A DNA stretch of 64,000 nucleotides, from the NCBI GenBank assembly GCA_947503895.1, contig CANNFT010000008.1:186001-250000 (forward strand), given 5' to 3'. The position numbers were made by a program, and so were the translations under genes. Position 1 is the first letter of the stretch; each line of letters starts with the position of its first letter. Below are positions 25,876-34,714 of this stretch, piece by piece. The stretch is from an uncultured Saccharospirillaceae bacterium (lineage in GTDB: Bacteria; Pseudomonadota; Gammaproteobacteria; Pseudomonadales; Oceanobacteraceae). The notes under the pieces are model-generated. The model was not told where the DNA came from. It was given only the letters and a program-made list of their open reading frames with translations, and did not search any database.

Positions 25876-27147
25876 CTATTCTGTTTCTATTTTTCGAATC
25901 TTCGCTGCGGCAATGGTATTGGATTGAACACGCAAAGTTTCAATTTGGTATTCGTCAACTTTAAAACACACGTTGTGTTCAGGGATGGATTCTAATCGCT
26001 CAAGCACCAAGCCGTTTAATGTCTTCGGCCCGTCGGTTGAGAAGTCCCAGTTTAATGATTTATTTAACTCACGGAGCGTAATACTGCCATCGACGATGTA
26101 GCTGCCGTCGTCTTGCGGTGTGATATCTTGGCTCGTGCTTGCGAGGTCCGTTGTAAAGTCCCCCACGATTTCTTCCAAAATATCTTCAAGCGTCGCTATG
26201 CCTTGCACATGACCATACTCATCAACCACGATTGCTATGCGACGTTTTTCTTTTTGAAAATTAAACAACTGAGTGTGTAGCGGAGCAGACTCGGGAACGA
26301 AATAGGGCTCCCTTGTGACCTGCAGCAACTCGGCTTTATTGAATTCTGGCTGACTGAGAACCTTGGCGGCGTTTCGCATATGCATCACACCGATGACGTT
26401 GTTGATGTTGCCTTTCCAGACGGGCAATCGAGTGTGCTGACTAGAGCGCAGTGTTTCGGCAATGGTGCGCAAATCATCATCTAAGTCTATGCCAACCACT
26501 TCGTGGCGAGGAACCATGATGTCATCGACTCGTACGGTCTCTAAATCTAGAATCGACAACAACATTTGTTGGCGTCTGCGTGGAATGAGCAAGCCTGCCT
26601 CGTTTACCAGAGTTCTAAACTCTTCTGTGCTGAGTAAATCCTTACTATCTTGATCTAAATCCATGCGCATTAACTTGAGCAAACCGTTTGCAATGTAGTT
26701 AACAATCCAGACAAATGGCATCAATAACCAAAGCAGAGGCTGCAATAAATAACTGGCTGGGAAGGCGATTTTCTCAGGATGATTCGCGGCCAGTGTTTTG
26801 GGTGTGACCTCCGCAAAAATCAATACGGCAAGTGTCAGTATGATGGTCGCGATGGAAACACCGAGTTCGGGGTTATCTACCCATAAGCGTTGAGCGATGA
26901 TGGTCGTTAATGATGCTGCAGCAATGTTGACAAAATTATTGCCAATCAGAATCACGCCGATTAATCGGTCTGTACGCTTTAATAGACGAGAAGCTAATCT
27001 AGCTGGGCGATGTCCTTGCTTCGCTAAATGTCGCAGGCGATAGCGATTGAGCGACATCATGCTCGTTTCCGAGCTGGAAAAAAAAGCAGAAAAGACCAAT
27101 AAAGAGACCAGCGCAGTGAATAGTAGGCTGAGAGGTATGTCGTTCAA
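25876..27147 (-). CDS. HlyC/CorC (CNNM) family transporter, CorB/YfjD type
   Basis: A 423-residue inner-membrane protein with an N-terminal DUF21 (CNNM) domain of three to four helices (LFTALVSLLVFSAFFSSSETSMMSLNRYR begins here as LVFSAFFSSSETSMMS), two CBS domains at about 205-325 (VDDIMVPRHEVVGID and RLPVWKGNINNVIGVMHMRN), and a C-terminal CorC_HlyC FAD-like domain (GSYIVDGSITLRELN). Homologues are implicated in Mg2+ or Co2+ transport and resistance. It lies downstream of ypjD on the same strand and opposite ffh, the same arrangement as in E. coli. Confidence 0.92.
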   Translation of the reverse strand: MNDIPLSLLFTALVSLLVFSAFFSSSETSMMSLNRYRLRHLAKQGHRPARLASRLLKRTDRLIGVILIGNNFVNIAAASLTTIIAQRLWVDNPELGVSIATIILTLAVLIFAEVTPKTLAANHPEKIAFPASYLLQPLLWLLMPFVWIVNYIANGLLKLMRMDLDQDSKDLLSTEEFRTLVNEAGLLIPRRRQQMLLSILDLETVRVDDIMVPRHEVVGIDLDDDLRTIAETLRSSQHTRLPVWKGNINNVIGVMHMRNAAKVLSQPEFNKAELLQVTREPYFVPESAPLHTQLFNFQKEKRRIAIVVDEYGHVQGIATLEDILEEIVGDFTTDLASTSQDITPQDDGSYIVDGSITLRELNKSLNWDFSTDGPKTLNGLVLERLESIPEHNVCFKVDEYQIETLRVQSNTIAAAKIRKIETE

Positions 27148-27181
27148 TGTGGGGTTCCTGGCGGCTTAATCAGACGCAAGC

Positions 27182-27982
27182 CTATACTTTGTTTAATATG
27201 ATTTCTAGCACAAGCTTGCTGCCAAAGTAAGCAAGGATCAGAAAACTACTTCCCGCCAATGTCCACTTTGAGGCAACAGTGCCACGCCAGCCAAATTGGA
27301 AGCGTCCAAATAACAACGCGGCAAATATCCCCCACGCAAGTAGGGTTAAAACGGTTTTGTGTACGAGATGCTGGGCAAATAAATCGTCCAGGAAGGCAAA
27401 GCCAGACATTATGGCCAAGGTGAGTAAGAACACACCCGTCCAAAGCATTTCAAACAGCAGTTTATCCATTGTTTGCAGTGGCGGAAGAATTCGAACGATC
27501 CCCGTCATTTTCTTGTGCTTAAGATGGTGATCTTGCACGATGAGCAGAATCGCTTGAAAAGCAGCGATGATGAGTACGCTGTATGCTAATACTGACAATA
27601 AAATATGGACAAATAGCCCGCGCTGCCACACAGCAATAGGTTTAACGTCTGCTGGAATCAGCAAGTCGAGAACAATAATTAAGGCCGCCATGGGAAACAG
27701 GCCAATAAAGAGGTTTTCAACCGGTTTTCGAAATGCGCTCACCGTAATGATCAAGGCGATTACCAGCGAAATGAGCGAACCACCGTTAAAGAAACTAAGG
27801 TTAAGCACGCTATCGGCCATCAGCGGTATGATCCAGCCTATCCAGTGCGCCAGAACCGCGACGCTGGCGGAACTGATGACCAATTTTCGACTGACCTTAT
27901 CTGAGTCTTTGATGCGAGCGTATTGTTTCACGGCACTGAAGAGGTACAGCGCTGCAGCAACAATCGAAAACAGTTCAGCCAT
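27182..27982 (-). CDS. ypjD: CcsA/YpjD family inner-membrane protein
   Basis: A 266-residue protein with eight hydrophobic segments and the cytochrome c assembly (CcsA/HemX-like) features HWIGWIIPL near residue 46, GLFVHILLSVLAYSVLIIAAFQA near 127, and HKTVLTLLAWGIFAALLFGRFQFGWRG near 210 (broken here by the helix ends). The conserved histidines in these segments may bind haem. YpjD itself has no proven cytochrome role. Its position, divergent from ffh and followed by the corB-type gene 35 bases on, matches the E. coli order and supports the name. Confidence 0.88.
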   Translation of the reverse strand: MAELFSIVAAALYLFSAVKQYARIKDSDKVSRKLVISSASVAVLAHWIGWIIPLMADSVLNLSFFNGGSLISLVIALIITVSAFRKPVENLFIGLFPMAALIIVLDLLIPADVKPIAVWQRGLFVHILLSVLAYSVLIIAAFQAILLIVQDHHLKHKKMTGIVRILPPLQTMDKLLFEMLWTGVFLLTLAIMSGFAFLDDLFAQHLVHKTVLTLLAWGIFAALLFGRFQFGWRGTVASKWTLAGSSFLILAYFGSKLVLEIILNKV

Positions 27983-28377
27983 GTTCCTTTTGCGTTCCTA
28001 ACAATAAAAGGTGGAGAGTGAACAATGAGGCCCTGTTTGCGTGTGAAAAGGGACTTATCCAAAGCTTCACTATATAATGCGGCTAATTGTGCACACTGTG
28101 GCGAACGATGTATAGAGTGGCGGCCCTGCCGTCATGGAAATACATAAGAAAGCAGACCCTAAGCCAAGGTTAAGCGCCTTGAGAGACGGTTTAGGTCGGC
28201 AGATTCAACAATGCGATGGAGTCGATGCTTTCGGCGCTGAGGGATTTCATCAGCCTTCAGGGCGTGTAATGTACGCTAAAGCCACAGGTTCGTGCCTGGT
28301 TAAGCAGTTTTAACCGGTAACCAGCTCTGCTTAATTGAGTGTGAGAAGAGCCAAGTAATAATTCGAGACGTCTAATC
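27983..28377. other. divergent promoter region between ypjD and ffh
   Basis: About 395 bases containing the promoters of the ypjD-corB and ffh transcripts. TTGAGTGTGAGAAGAGCC just upstream of ffh holds the probable ribosome binding region. No structured RNA was recognised. Confidence 0.5.
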
Positions 28378-29796
28378 ATGTTTGATAGTTTACAAGACCG
28401 CCTGAACGGAGCACTCCGTGCGATTAGCGGTAAGGCAAAAATTACCGAAGAGAACATCAAGGGCACCTTGCGCGAAGTTCGCATGGCGTTGTTAGAGGCA
28501 GACGTTGCTTTGCCCGTTGTTAAGGCGTTCACGGCTCAGGTTAAAGAGCGGGCAGTCGGCAGTGAGGTGTTAAAAAGTCTTAGCCCTGGCCAAGCCTTCT
28601 TAAAAATAGTGCATGAAGAGCTTCAATCCGTTATGGGTGAGGCGAATGAAGGTCTGGATTTAGCCGCTAAGCCACCGGCCATCGTTTTAATGGCAGGTTT
28701 GCAAGGTGCGGGTAAAACCACCACCGTGGCTAAACTAGGTCGATATTTGACTGAGCGCGAAAAGAAAAAAGTCATGGTCGTGAGCGCGGACGTATACCGT
28801 CCCGCAGCAATCAAGCAGCTTGAAACGTTGGCGAACGAGGTGGGCGTACAATTCTTCCCATCGGACACGTCGCAAAAACCGATTGACATCGCCAAGGCCG
28901 CGATTGAAGAAGCCAAAACGCAATTTGCGGATGTGCTGCTGGTCGATACAGCAGGTCGTTTAGCCGTTGATGAAGCTATGATGAGCGAAATCAAAGCGCT
29001 TCATCAGGCGATTAATCCTGTCGAGACCCTCTTTGTCGTGGATGCCATGACGGGTCAGGATGCCGCCAATACTGCAAAAGCATTTAATGAAGCGCTGCCT
29101 TTAACCGGTGTCGTATTGACGAAAGCAGATGGTGATGCACGTGGCGGTGCGGCGCTCTCTGTTCGTCATGTGACTGGTAAACCCATCAAATTCTTAGGGA
29201 TGGGTGAAAAGGTCGATGCTTTAGAGCCATTCCACCCTGATCGTGTGGCCTCTCGTATTCTGGATATGGGGGATGTTCTGACTCTTATAGAAGAAGCAGA
29301 GCGTAAGATAGATAAAGAAAAAGCCGATAAGCTGGCCAAAAAGATTAAGAAAGGCAAAGGGTTTGATCTCGAAGACTTCCGTGATCAGCTTATGCAAATG
29401 AAGAATATGGGTGGCTTAATGGGCATGATGGATAAGCTGCCTGGCATGGGTCAGATGGGCGCGCAAGCGGGCCAAATGGATGCCGCTGAAAAACAGCTGG
29501 GTCAGACCGAAGCCATTATCAATTCTATGACGCCGCTCGAACGCCACTTCCCAGACAAAATTAATGGCTCACGTAAAAAGCGTATCGCAGCGGGTTCGGG
29601 AACCACCATTCAAGACATTAATCGTGTATTGAAGCAGCATAAACAAATGCAGAAAGTCATGAAAAAAATGACGGGTAAAGGCGGCATGCGCAAAATGATG
29701 GGTGCCATGAAGGGTATGAAAGGCCCTGGTGGTATGGGCGGTCCAGGTGGTATGCCACCAATGGGCGGTATGGGTGGAATGCCACCGTTTAAATAG
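28378..29796 (+). CDS. ffh: signal recognition particle protein Ffh
   Basis: GTPase of the signal recognition particle, which binds 4.5S RNA and the signal sequence of nascent membrane proteins and docks with FtsY. The 472 residues comprise the N domain (1-95), the G domain with P-loop GLQGAGKTT at 107-115, VSADVYRPAAIKQLE, DTAGR, and TKADGDARGGAAL, and the methionine-rich M domain from about 325. The M domain ends in a long Gly/Met/Pro tail (GGMGGPGGMPPMGGMGG) that is more extended than in E. coli (453 aa). The gene is first of the row ffh-rpsP-rimM-trmD-rplS. Confidence 0.97.
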   Translation: MFDSLQDRLNGALRAISGKAKITEENIKGTLREVRMALLEADVALPVVKAFTAQVKERAVGSEVLKSLSPGQAFLKIVHEELQSVMGEANEGLDLAAKPPAIVLMAGLQGAGKTTTVAKLGRYLTEREKKKVMVVSADVYRPAAIKQLETLANEVGVQFFPSDTSQKPIDIAKAAIEEAKTQFADVLLVDTAGRLAVDEAMMSEIKALHQAINPVETLFVVDAMTGQDAANTAKAFNEALPLTGVVLTKADGDARGGAALSVRHVTGKPIKFLGMGEKVDALEPFHPDRVASRILDMGDVLTLIEEAERKIDKEKADKLAKKIKKGKGFDLEDFRDQLMQMKNMGGLMGMMDKLPGMGQMGAQAGQMDAAEKQLGQTEAIINSMTPLERHFPDKINGSRKKRIAAGSGTTIQDINRVLKQHKQMQKVMKKMTGKGGMRKMMGAMKGMKGPGGMGGPGGMPPMGGMGGMPPFK

Positions 29797-30066
29797 ATTG
29801 GCAACATTTAGTGGGTGTGCGCTAGCACATCCATCTTTGAAACACTTAAACATTATTGAGCATGGAAGCCGTACAGTTAGCTTCACGCCTTGTTCGAATT
29901 GGGCTAGCGACTCAAGCCTAGCCCAGACTACACTCCCCCCTTCCATCTACCGCTTACTTCCTATACAATACGCGCCCCTTATGGTGTATGTGGTGGAAAC
30001 ACGGCATACAATTACTCACGGTAAGTGATACCAAAACTTGCCCTAGAAGAGAGAAGGCACTGTCGT

Positions 30067-30324
30067 ATGGTAGTGATTCGATTGGCCCGCGGTGGCTCCA
30101 AAAAGCGTCCATTTTATCATTTGTCTGTAGCAGACCAGCGTAATCCACGCGACGGTCGCTTCATCGAACGAGTTGGATTCTTCAACCCTGTCGCTCGTGG
30201 TCAGGAAGAACGTCTTCGCGTTGACTTAGAGCGCGTAGAATACTGGGTTAGCAAAGGCGCTCAGACTAGCGATCGTGTAGCTAAGCTACTGAAAGACGCT
30301 AAAAAGCAGCAAGCTGCTGATTAA
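30067..30324 (+). CDS. rpsP: 30S ribosomal protein S16
   Basis: Small-subunit protein needed for 16S rRNA folding and 30S assembly. The 85-residue chain begins MVVIRLARGGSKKRPFYHLSV, with the family pattern RNPRDGRFIERVGFFNPVA, then LERVEYWVSKGAQTSD. The ATG at 30067 was chosen because homologues start there; the frame continues 14 codons upstream without homology. It begins 270 bases after ffh, enough for its own promoter, and is followed by rimM after 27 bases. Confidence 0.97.
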   Translation: MVVIRLARGGSKKRPFYHLSVADQRNPRDGRFIERVGFFNPVARGQEERLRVDLERVEYWVSKGAQTSDRVAKLLKDAKKQQAAD

Positions 30325-30351
30325 TTTAGACGGTAATAAGACGCGCCCTTG

Positions 30352-30873
30352 ATGAAAACACCTGAGCATTTAACCATTGTTGGTAAAGTCACTGGTGTTT
30401 TTGGCATCAAAGGATGGGTCAAGGTGTATAGCCACACCGAACCAATGGAGAACATATTCTCCTACAGCTGGCAGCTATTTATAGATGGCCAGTGGACCTC
30501 CGTAAAGGTTCGAGATTGGAGACGTCAAGGCAAAGGCTTAGTCGCCGCGCTAGACGATTGCCAAGATCGAGATTTGGCACAGCGATACACCCAGTGTGAT
30601 ATCGCGATTCTAAAAGAAGCATTGCCAAAAGCCGAAGACGGCGAGCTTTATTACCACCAGTTAGAGAATTTATTGGTGGTTACCACTGACAATGTGGTAC
30701 TTGGACGCATTAACTATCTATTCAATACCGGCTCCAATGACGTCATGGTCGTGAAGCCTTGTAAAGAAAGCATAGATGGTCGCGAGCGCTGGTTGCCCTA
30801 TACGGACGACTGCCTTGAAGATGTGAGCCTAAGTGATGGCACTGTCAAAGTAGATTGGGACCCAGAGTTCTGA
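30352..30873 (+). CDS. rimM: ribosome maturation factor RimM
   Basis: A 173-residue 16S rRNA processing factor that binds S19 and aids 30S head maturation. The N-terminal beta-barrel starts IVGKVTGVFGIKGWVKVYSHTE, here seen as VGKVTGVFGIKGW plus SHTEPMENIF. The C-terminal PRC-barrel has ELYYHQLENLLVVT, NTGSNDVMVVKP and LPYTDDCLEDVSLSDGTVKVDW. An ATG directly follows a TTG that could also start the frame. It ends two bases before trmD, so the pair is coupled. Confidence 0.95.
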   Translation: MKTPEHLTIVGKVTGVFGIKGWVKVYSHTEPMENIFSYSWQLFIDGQWTSVKVRDWRRQGKGLVAALDDCQDRDLAQRYTQCDIAILKEALPKAEDGELYYHQLENLLVVTTDNVVLGRINYLFNTGSNDVMVVKPCKESIDGRERWLPYTDDCLEDVSLSDGTVKVDWDPEF

Positions 30874-30875
30874 AC

Positions 30876-31625
30876 ATGCAGTTTGGCATCATCTCCTTAT
30901 TTCCCGAGATGTTCCAAGCCATCACCGAGAGCGGCGTGACCAGTCGTGCGGTGAGTAAAGGTTTGATCAGCATCAATTGCTGGAATCCTCGTGATTTCAC
31001 CGTTGATAAATATCAAACCGTGGACGATCGCCCTTATGGTGGTGGTCCGGGTATGTTGATGAAGGTCGAGCCACTGAAGCAGGCTATTGCGGCAGCAAAG
31101 GCTAAACTGGGCTCAGAGAGTAAAGTGATTTACCTGTCTCCTCAGGGCAAGCAATTGACCCAGAGTCGAGCAGGAAAACTCGCTCAGGAAAAGCAAAATT
31201 TGATTTTCTTGGCGGGCCGCTACGAAGGCGTAGATGAACGTTTAATACAAACCCATGTGGACGAAGAATGGTCCATTGGCGACTACGTATTAAGTGGCGG
31301 TGAACTGGCAGCAATGGTGATGATGGATACCATTATCCGACTTGTTCCGGGCGTTCTAGGGCATGATTTAAGTGCAGTTGAAGACTCTTTTGTCGATGGC
31401 TTGCTGGATTGTCCACATTACACTCGACCGGAAGACCATAATGGTTTGAAGGTGCCAGACGTTTTACTCAGTGGTAATCACGAAAAAATTAAGCAATGGC
31501 GTCTGAAACAGGCGTTAGGGCGGACCTGGCAACGAAGGCCAGATCTGCTGGCAAAAAGGGAGCTCAGCGACGATGAGCAAGCCCTTTTGCAGGCATTTAT
31601 ACGTGAAGTTCAAGGCGACACTTGA
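30876..31625 (+). CDS. trmD: tRNA (guanine-37-N1)-methyltransferase
   Basis: SAM-dependent SPOUT methyltransferase that forms m1G37 next to the anticodon and prevents +1 frameshifts. The 249-residue length is standard. Motifs are MQFGIISLFPEMFQAI at the start, VDDRPYGGGPGMLMKVEPL, the trefoil-knot SAM site in AGRYEGVDERLI and EWSIGDYVLSGGELAAMV, and CPHYTRPEDHNGLKVPDVLLSG with the catalytic Asp region. It starts two bases after rimM and is followed by rplS after 31 bases. Confidence 0.97.
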   Translation: MQFGIISLFPEMFQAITESGVTSRAVSKGLISINCWNPRDFTVDKYQTVDDRPYGGGPGMLMKVEPLKQAIAAAKAKLGSESKVIYLSPQGKQLTQSRAGKLAQEKQNLIFLAGRYEGVDERLIQTHVDEEWSIGDYVLSGGELAAMVMMDTIIRLVPGVLGHDLSAVEDSFVDGLLDCPHYTRPEDHNGLKVPDVLLSGNHEKIKQWRLKQALGRTWQRRPDLLAKRELSDDEQALLQAFIREVQGDT

Positions 31626-31656
31626 ACCTATCTCGTATCAACTTTAGGAGCTAGTC

Positions 31657-32016
31657 ATGAGCGGCAAGAACAAAATCATTCAGGCTATTGAGTCTGCACA
31701 ATTGAAAAGCGACATCCCTGCGTTCGGCGCCGGTGACACTGTTGTTGTTCAAGTAAAAGTAAAAGAAGGTAATCGTGAGCGTCTTCAGGCATATGAAGGT
31801 GTTGTGATTGCAAAGCGTAACCGTGGTCTGAACTCAGCCTTCACTGTACGCAAAATCTCAAACGGTGTTGGCGTTGAGCGTACGTTCCAAGCGCACAGCC
31901 CGTTGATCGACAGCGTTACTGTTAAGCGTCGCGGTGATGTACGTAAAGCGAAGCTTTACTACTTGCGTGAGCGTAGCGGTAAATCTGCACGTATCAAAGA
32001 GAAGCTATCTAAGTAA
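31657..32016 (+). CDS. rplS: 50S ribosomal protein L19
   Basis: Large-subunit protein at the 30S-50S interface. The 119 residues include FGAGDTVVVQVKVKEGNRERLQ, split as PAFGAGDTVVVQVK and EGNRERLQAYEGVVIAK, then RNRGLNSAFTVRKIS and GVGVERTFQAHSPLIDSV. TAGGAGCTAGTC precedes the ATG. It is the last gene of the conserved rpsP-rimM-trmD-rplS operon and ends at a strong terminator. Confidence 0.98.
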   Translation: MSGKNKIIQAIESAQLKSDIPAFGAGDTVVVQVKVKEGNRERLQAYEGVVIAKRNRGLNSAFTVRKISNGVGVERTFQAHSPLIDSVTVKRRGDVRKAKLYYLRERSGKSARIKEKLSK

Positions 32017-32039
32017 TTTAATTACTGAATTGGCTTCTG

Positions 32040-32068
32040 AAAAAACCCGCTTTTTAGCGGGTTTTTTT
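32040..32068 (+). terminator. rho-independent terminator of the rplS operon
   Basis: AAAAAACCCGC, loop TTTTTA, GCGGGTTTTTTT: GC stem and T run 24 bases after the rplS stop. Confidence 0.93.
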
Positions 32069-32290
32069 ATGCCCGCCATTTTTATTCTATGTTGGTCTAA
32101 CATGATTGGTCTAAGTCACATTTTTCATCTTCACTTTTATGTGAGAATATCCAACGTCCCCGCGTTTAAAGGCCGCTAGCGAAGTGTTGACCACATTGCT
32201 GGTACTTGGCCGAAATTCGGACAGGGGTACTGGAACTTCGAGGGCGGAAAATGTTCTAATGCCCCAACGTCAAAGAATTCAGGAAAAATC

Positions 32291-33049
32291 ATGCGCGTAT
32301 TAGCTCTAATGGCCACTTTAGGAGCGGCACTGTTCAGCCATGCTTCACTGGCTGATGATAACAGCAAAGTTGAAAAGCAAATTGCCGAGTCTCTTAAATC
32401 TGCCCGCCCAGATCTTATACTTCAACAGGCGACTAAGGTGGAAGGTCAGGCGTTATATGAAGTTGAATTAACTTCAGGGGATGTACTGTATTCAACACCT
32501 GATGGTCAGTATTTTGTTTACGGTTCACTGTTTAAGTCAACGCCAGGAAAACTGGTTAATATTACGAATCAACGTAATGACGCCAAGCGATTGAAACTGT
32601 TGGCCTCAATTAAAGAAAAAGACCTGATTGTGTATAAAGCGACTGGCGAAGAAAAAGCCGTTGTGAGTGTATTCACCGATGTTGACTGTGGTTATTGCCG
32701 TAAGCTTCATCGTGAAATCCCTCGTTTAAACGAGCTAGGCATTACCTTGCGTTATCTGGCTTACCCGCGTGCAGGTGTGTATGAGGATCAAGCACGCACC
32801 AAATTTACGGGTTCCTTCAAGAAGATCAAATCTGTTTGGTGTGATGAAAACCCTCTTGAGGCAATGACTCAGGCGAAATCGACGGGTTTCATCAAGGAAA
32901 ACTTGAAGTGCGAAGCACCCATCGAAGCCCATTTGGCCCTAGGTGAGCAGTTTGGTGTTCGTGGCACGCCAGCCATTGTGCTCTCAAGCGGTGAGCTTGT
33001 ACCAGGCTATATGCCCGCCGACGAATTGGCTAAAAAGTTAGGTATTTAA
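32291..33049 (+). CDS. dsbC: thiol:disulfide interchange protein DsbC
   Basis: Periplasmic disulfide isomerase and chaperone that corrects wrong disulfides and is kept reduced by DsbD. The 252-residue precursor has a signal peptide (MRVLALMATLGAALFSHASLA), an N-terminal dimerisation domain (about 24-85), and a thioredoxin-fold domain with the active site CGYC at 133-136 and the cis-proline loop in RGTPAIV. Two further cysteines (VWCDENP and LKCEAP) match the structural disulfide of E. coli DsbC. It lies upstream of hom, a linkage also known from other gammaproteobacteria, with recJ further downstream. Confidence 0.94.
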   Translation: MRVLALMATLGAALFSHASLADDNSKVEKQIAESLKSARPDLILQQATKVEGQALYEVELTSGDVLYSTPDGQYFVYGSLFKSTPGKLVNITNQRNDAKRLKLLASIKEKDLIVYKATGEEKAVVSVFTDVDCGYCRKLHREIPRLNELGITLRYLAYPRAGVYEDQARTKFTGSFKKIKSVWCDENPLEAMTQAKSTGFIKENLKCEAPIEAHLALGEQFGVRGTPAIVLSSGELVPGYMPADELAKKLGI

Positions 33050-33113
33050 GGTCTGCCACAAGCCTATTGGGCATCAATATTGGCAAATATCCCCATGGAT
33101 GATCGCATCCAAT

Positions 33114-33140
33114 AAAAGAGCAGCTTCGGCTGCTCTTTTT
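33114..33140 (+). terminator. rho-independent terminator after dsbC
   Basis: AAAAGAGCAGC, loop TTCG, GCTGCTCTTTTT: 11 base pairs closed by a UUCG tetraloop, followed by T residues. Confidence 0.92.
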
Positions 33141-33332
33141 CGTCAACCTCCCCCTGCACCAATTCTCCCGTCTGTAGACAAAGTGTGATACATTTAGCCC
33201 CCATTTTTTAAGTGGCTTTGGCAAGGGATTTTTAGGACACACAGACGTATGGCCGATTCAACAATGGTTATACTCTTACCTAATCCCTCCAACGCACACG
33301 AAGACAATTATTGACATGACGGAGACCATAAT

Positions 33333-34613
33333 TTGAAACCGGTAAGAGTAGGTATCTGTGGTTTAGGCACTGTAGGCAGTGGCACCTTTAATGTATTGAC
33401 TCAAAACGGGTCTCAAATTGCTCGTCGTGCTGGTCGTGACGTGATTATTGAGCAAGTGGGTGCTCGTCGTGATAATCCCGCTTGCGACACCAGTCATACA
33501 AACGTGACACGCGATATTTTCGAGGTCGTTCGTAATCCGAATGTAGATGTGGTCGTCGAGTTAATCGGTGGTTCTACGATCGCGAAAGACCTTGTGATGG
33601 AAGCTATCCAAAATGGCAAACACGTGGTGACGGCGAATAAAGCATTAATCGCAGTACACGGTGAAGAAATTTTTGCCGCCGCCAAAGCGGCAGGTGTGAC
33701 GGTCGGCTATGAAGCTGGCGTGGCAGGTGGCATACCCGTCATCAAAGCCATTCGAGAAGGCTTGGCAGCGAACAAAATCAACTGGTTGGCGGGCATTATT
33801 AATGGCACGGGCAACTTCATCCTGACGGAAATGCGTGATAAGGGTCGAGACTTCGATGATGTCCTGCAAGAAGCGCAAGCGTTAGGTTACGCAGAAGCCG
33901 ATCCAACGTTTGACGTAGAAGGTATCGATGCGGCACACAAATTGACCATTTTATCGTCTATTGCCTACGGCATCCCTCTGCAGTTTGAACGCTGTTTTAC
34001 CGAAGGCATTAGCAAGATTACACGTGAAGATGTGAAATATGCAGAAGAATTGGGCTATCGCATTAAGCATTTAGGCGTGAGCGCTAGAACACCTAAAGGC
34101 ATAGATTTACGCGTACACCCAACCTTAATTCCAGAACACAATATGATTGCCAAAGTAGATGGCGTCATGAATGCCGTTGCTGTCAATGGCGAGGCCGTTG
34201 GTGACACGTTATTCAGTGGCCCAGGTGCCGGTGCCGGCCCAACAGCCTCTGCGGTGATTGCAGACATCATTGATATTGCGCGTGACATACAAGTAGAAGC
34301 ATTGTCATTCGATCGATTGGATGATGTGAAAGTACTGTCAATTGAAGAAGTTGAAACCTGCTATTACTTAAGAATGGAAGCGTTTGATAAAGCAGGCGTA
34401 CTCGCAAAAGTGGCGAGCATTTTGAGTACGAAAGGCATCAACATTGAAGCCATTATTCAAAAAGAGCCAGAAGAAGGCGAGCAAATGGTTCCGGTCATTA
34501 TGCTGACCCATAAAGTGCTAGAGCGCACAATGAATGAAGCCATTGCTGAAATAGAAGCTCTTGAAGAAATTAATGGTCGCATCACACGAATCCGTGTAGA
34601 GCATTTGAATTAA
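33333..34613 (+). CDS. hom: homoserine dehydrogenase
   Basis: NAD(P)H-dependent reductase converting aspartate semialdehyde to homoserine, the branch to threonine and methionine. The 426 residues hold a Rossmann domain (GICGLGTVGSG at about 8-18), the catalytic domain with VTANKALIAVHG, AGVAGGIPVIKAI, NGTGNFIL and GYAEADPTFDVEGIDAAHK, and a C-terminal ACT domain from about 345 (YYLRMEAFDKAGVLAKVASIL in part), which implies feedback control by threonine. It is monofunctional, with no aspartokinase domain. The start is TTG with GGAG eight bases upstream; no ATG precedes the conserved strand. Confidence 0.96.
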   Translation: MKPVRVGICGLGTVGSGTFNVLTQNGSQIARRAGRDVIIEQVGARRDNPACDTSHTNVTRDIFEVVRNPNVDVVVELIGGSTIAKDLVMEAIQNGKHVVTANKALIAVHGEEIFAAAKAAGVTVGYEAGVAGGIPVIKAIREGLAANKINWLAGIINGTGNFILTEMRDKGRDFDDVLQEAQALGYAEADPTFDVEGIDAAHKLTILSSIAYGIPLQFERCFTEGISKITREDVKYAEELGYRIKHLGVSARTPKGIDLRVHPTLIPEHNMIAKVDGVMNAVAVNGEAVGDTLFSGPGAGAGPTASAVIADIIDIARDIQVEALSFDRLDDVKVLSIEEVETCYYLRMEAFDKAGVLAKVASILSTKGINIEAIIQKEPEEGEQMVPVIMLTHKVLERTMNEAIAEIEALEEINGRITRIRVEHLN

Positions 34614-34625
34614 TCATTGGTTAAG

Positions 34626-34652
34626 ACTCGCACCACGTCGCTGGGTGCGAGT
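34626..34652 (+). other. intercistronic hairpin between hom and thrC
   Basis: ACTCGCACC and GGGTGCGAGT pair around ACGTCGCT, 12 bases after the hom stop. There is no T run, so it is more likely an mRNA-stabilising or attenuating hairpin than a full terminator. Confidence 0.5.
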
Positions 34653-34714
34653 TAATGTTTGTAGCAAGCTGTTGTCTAGGCAACAGGCGCATCTTAGGTA
34701 ATAGGTAACATCGC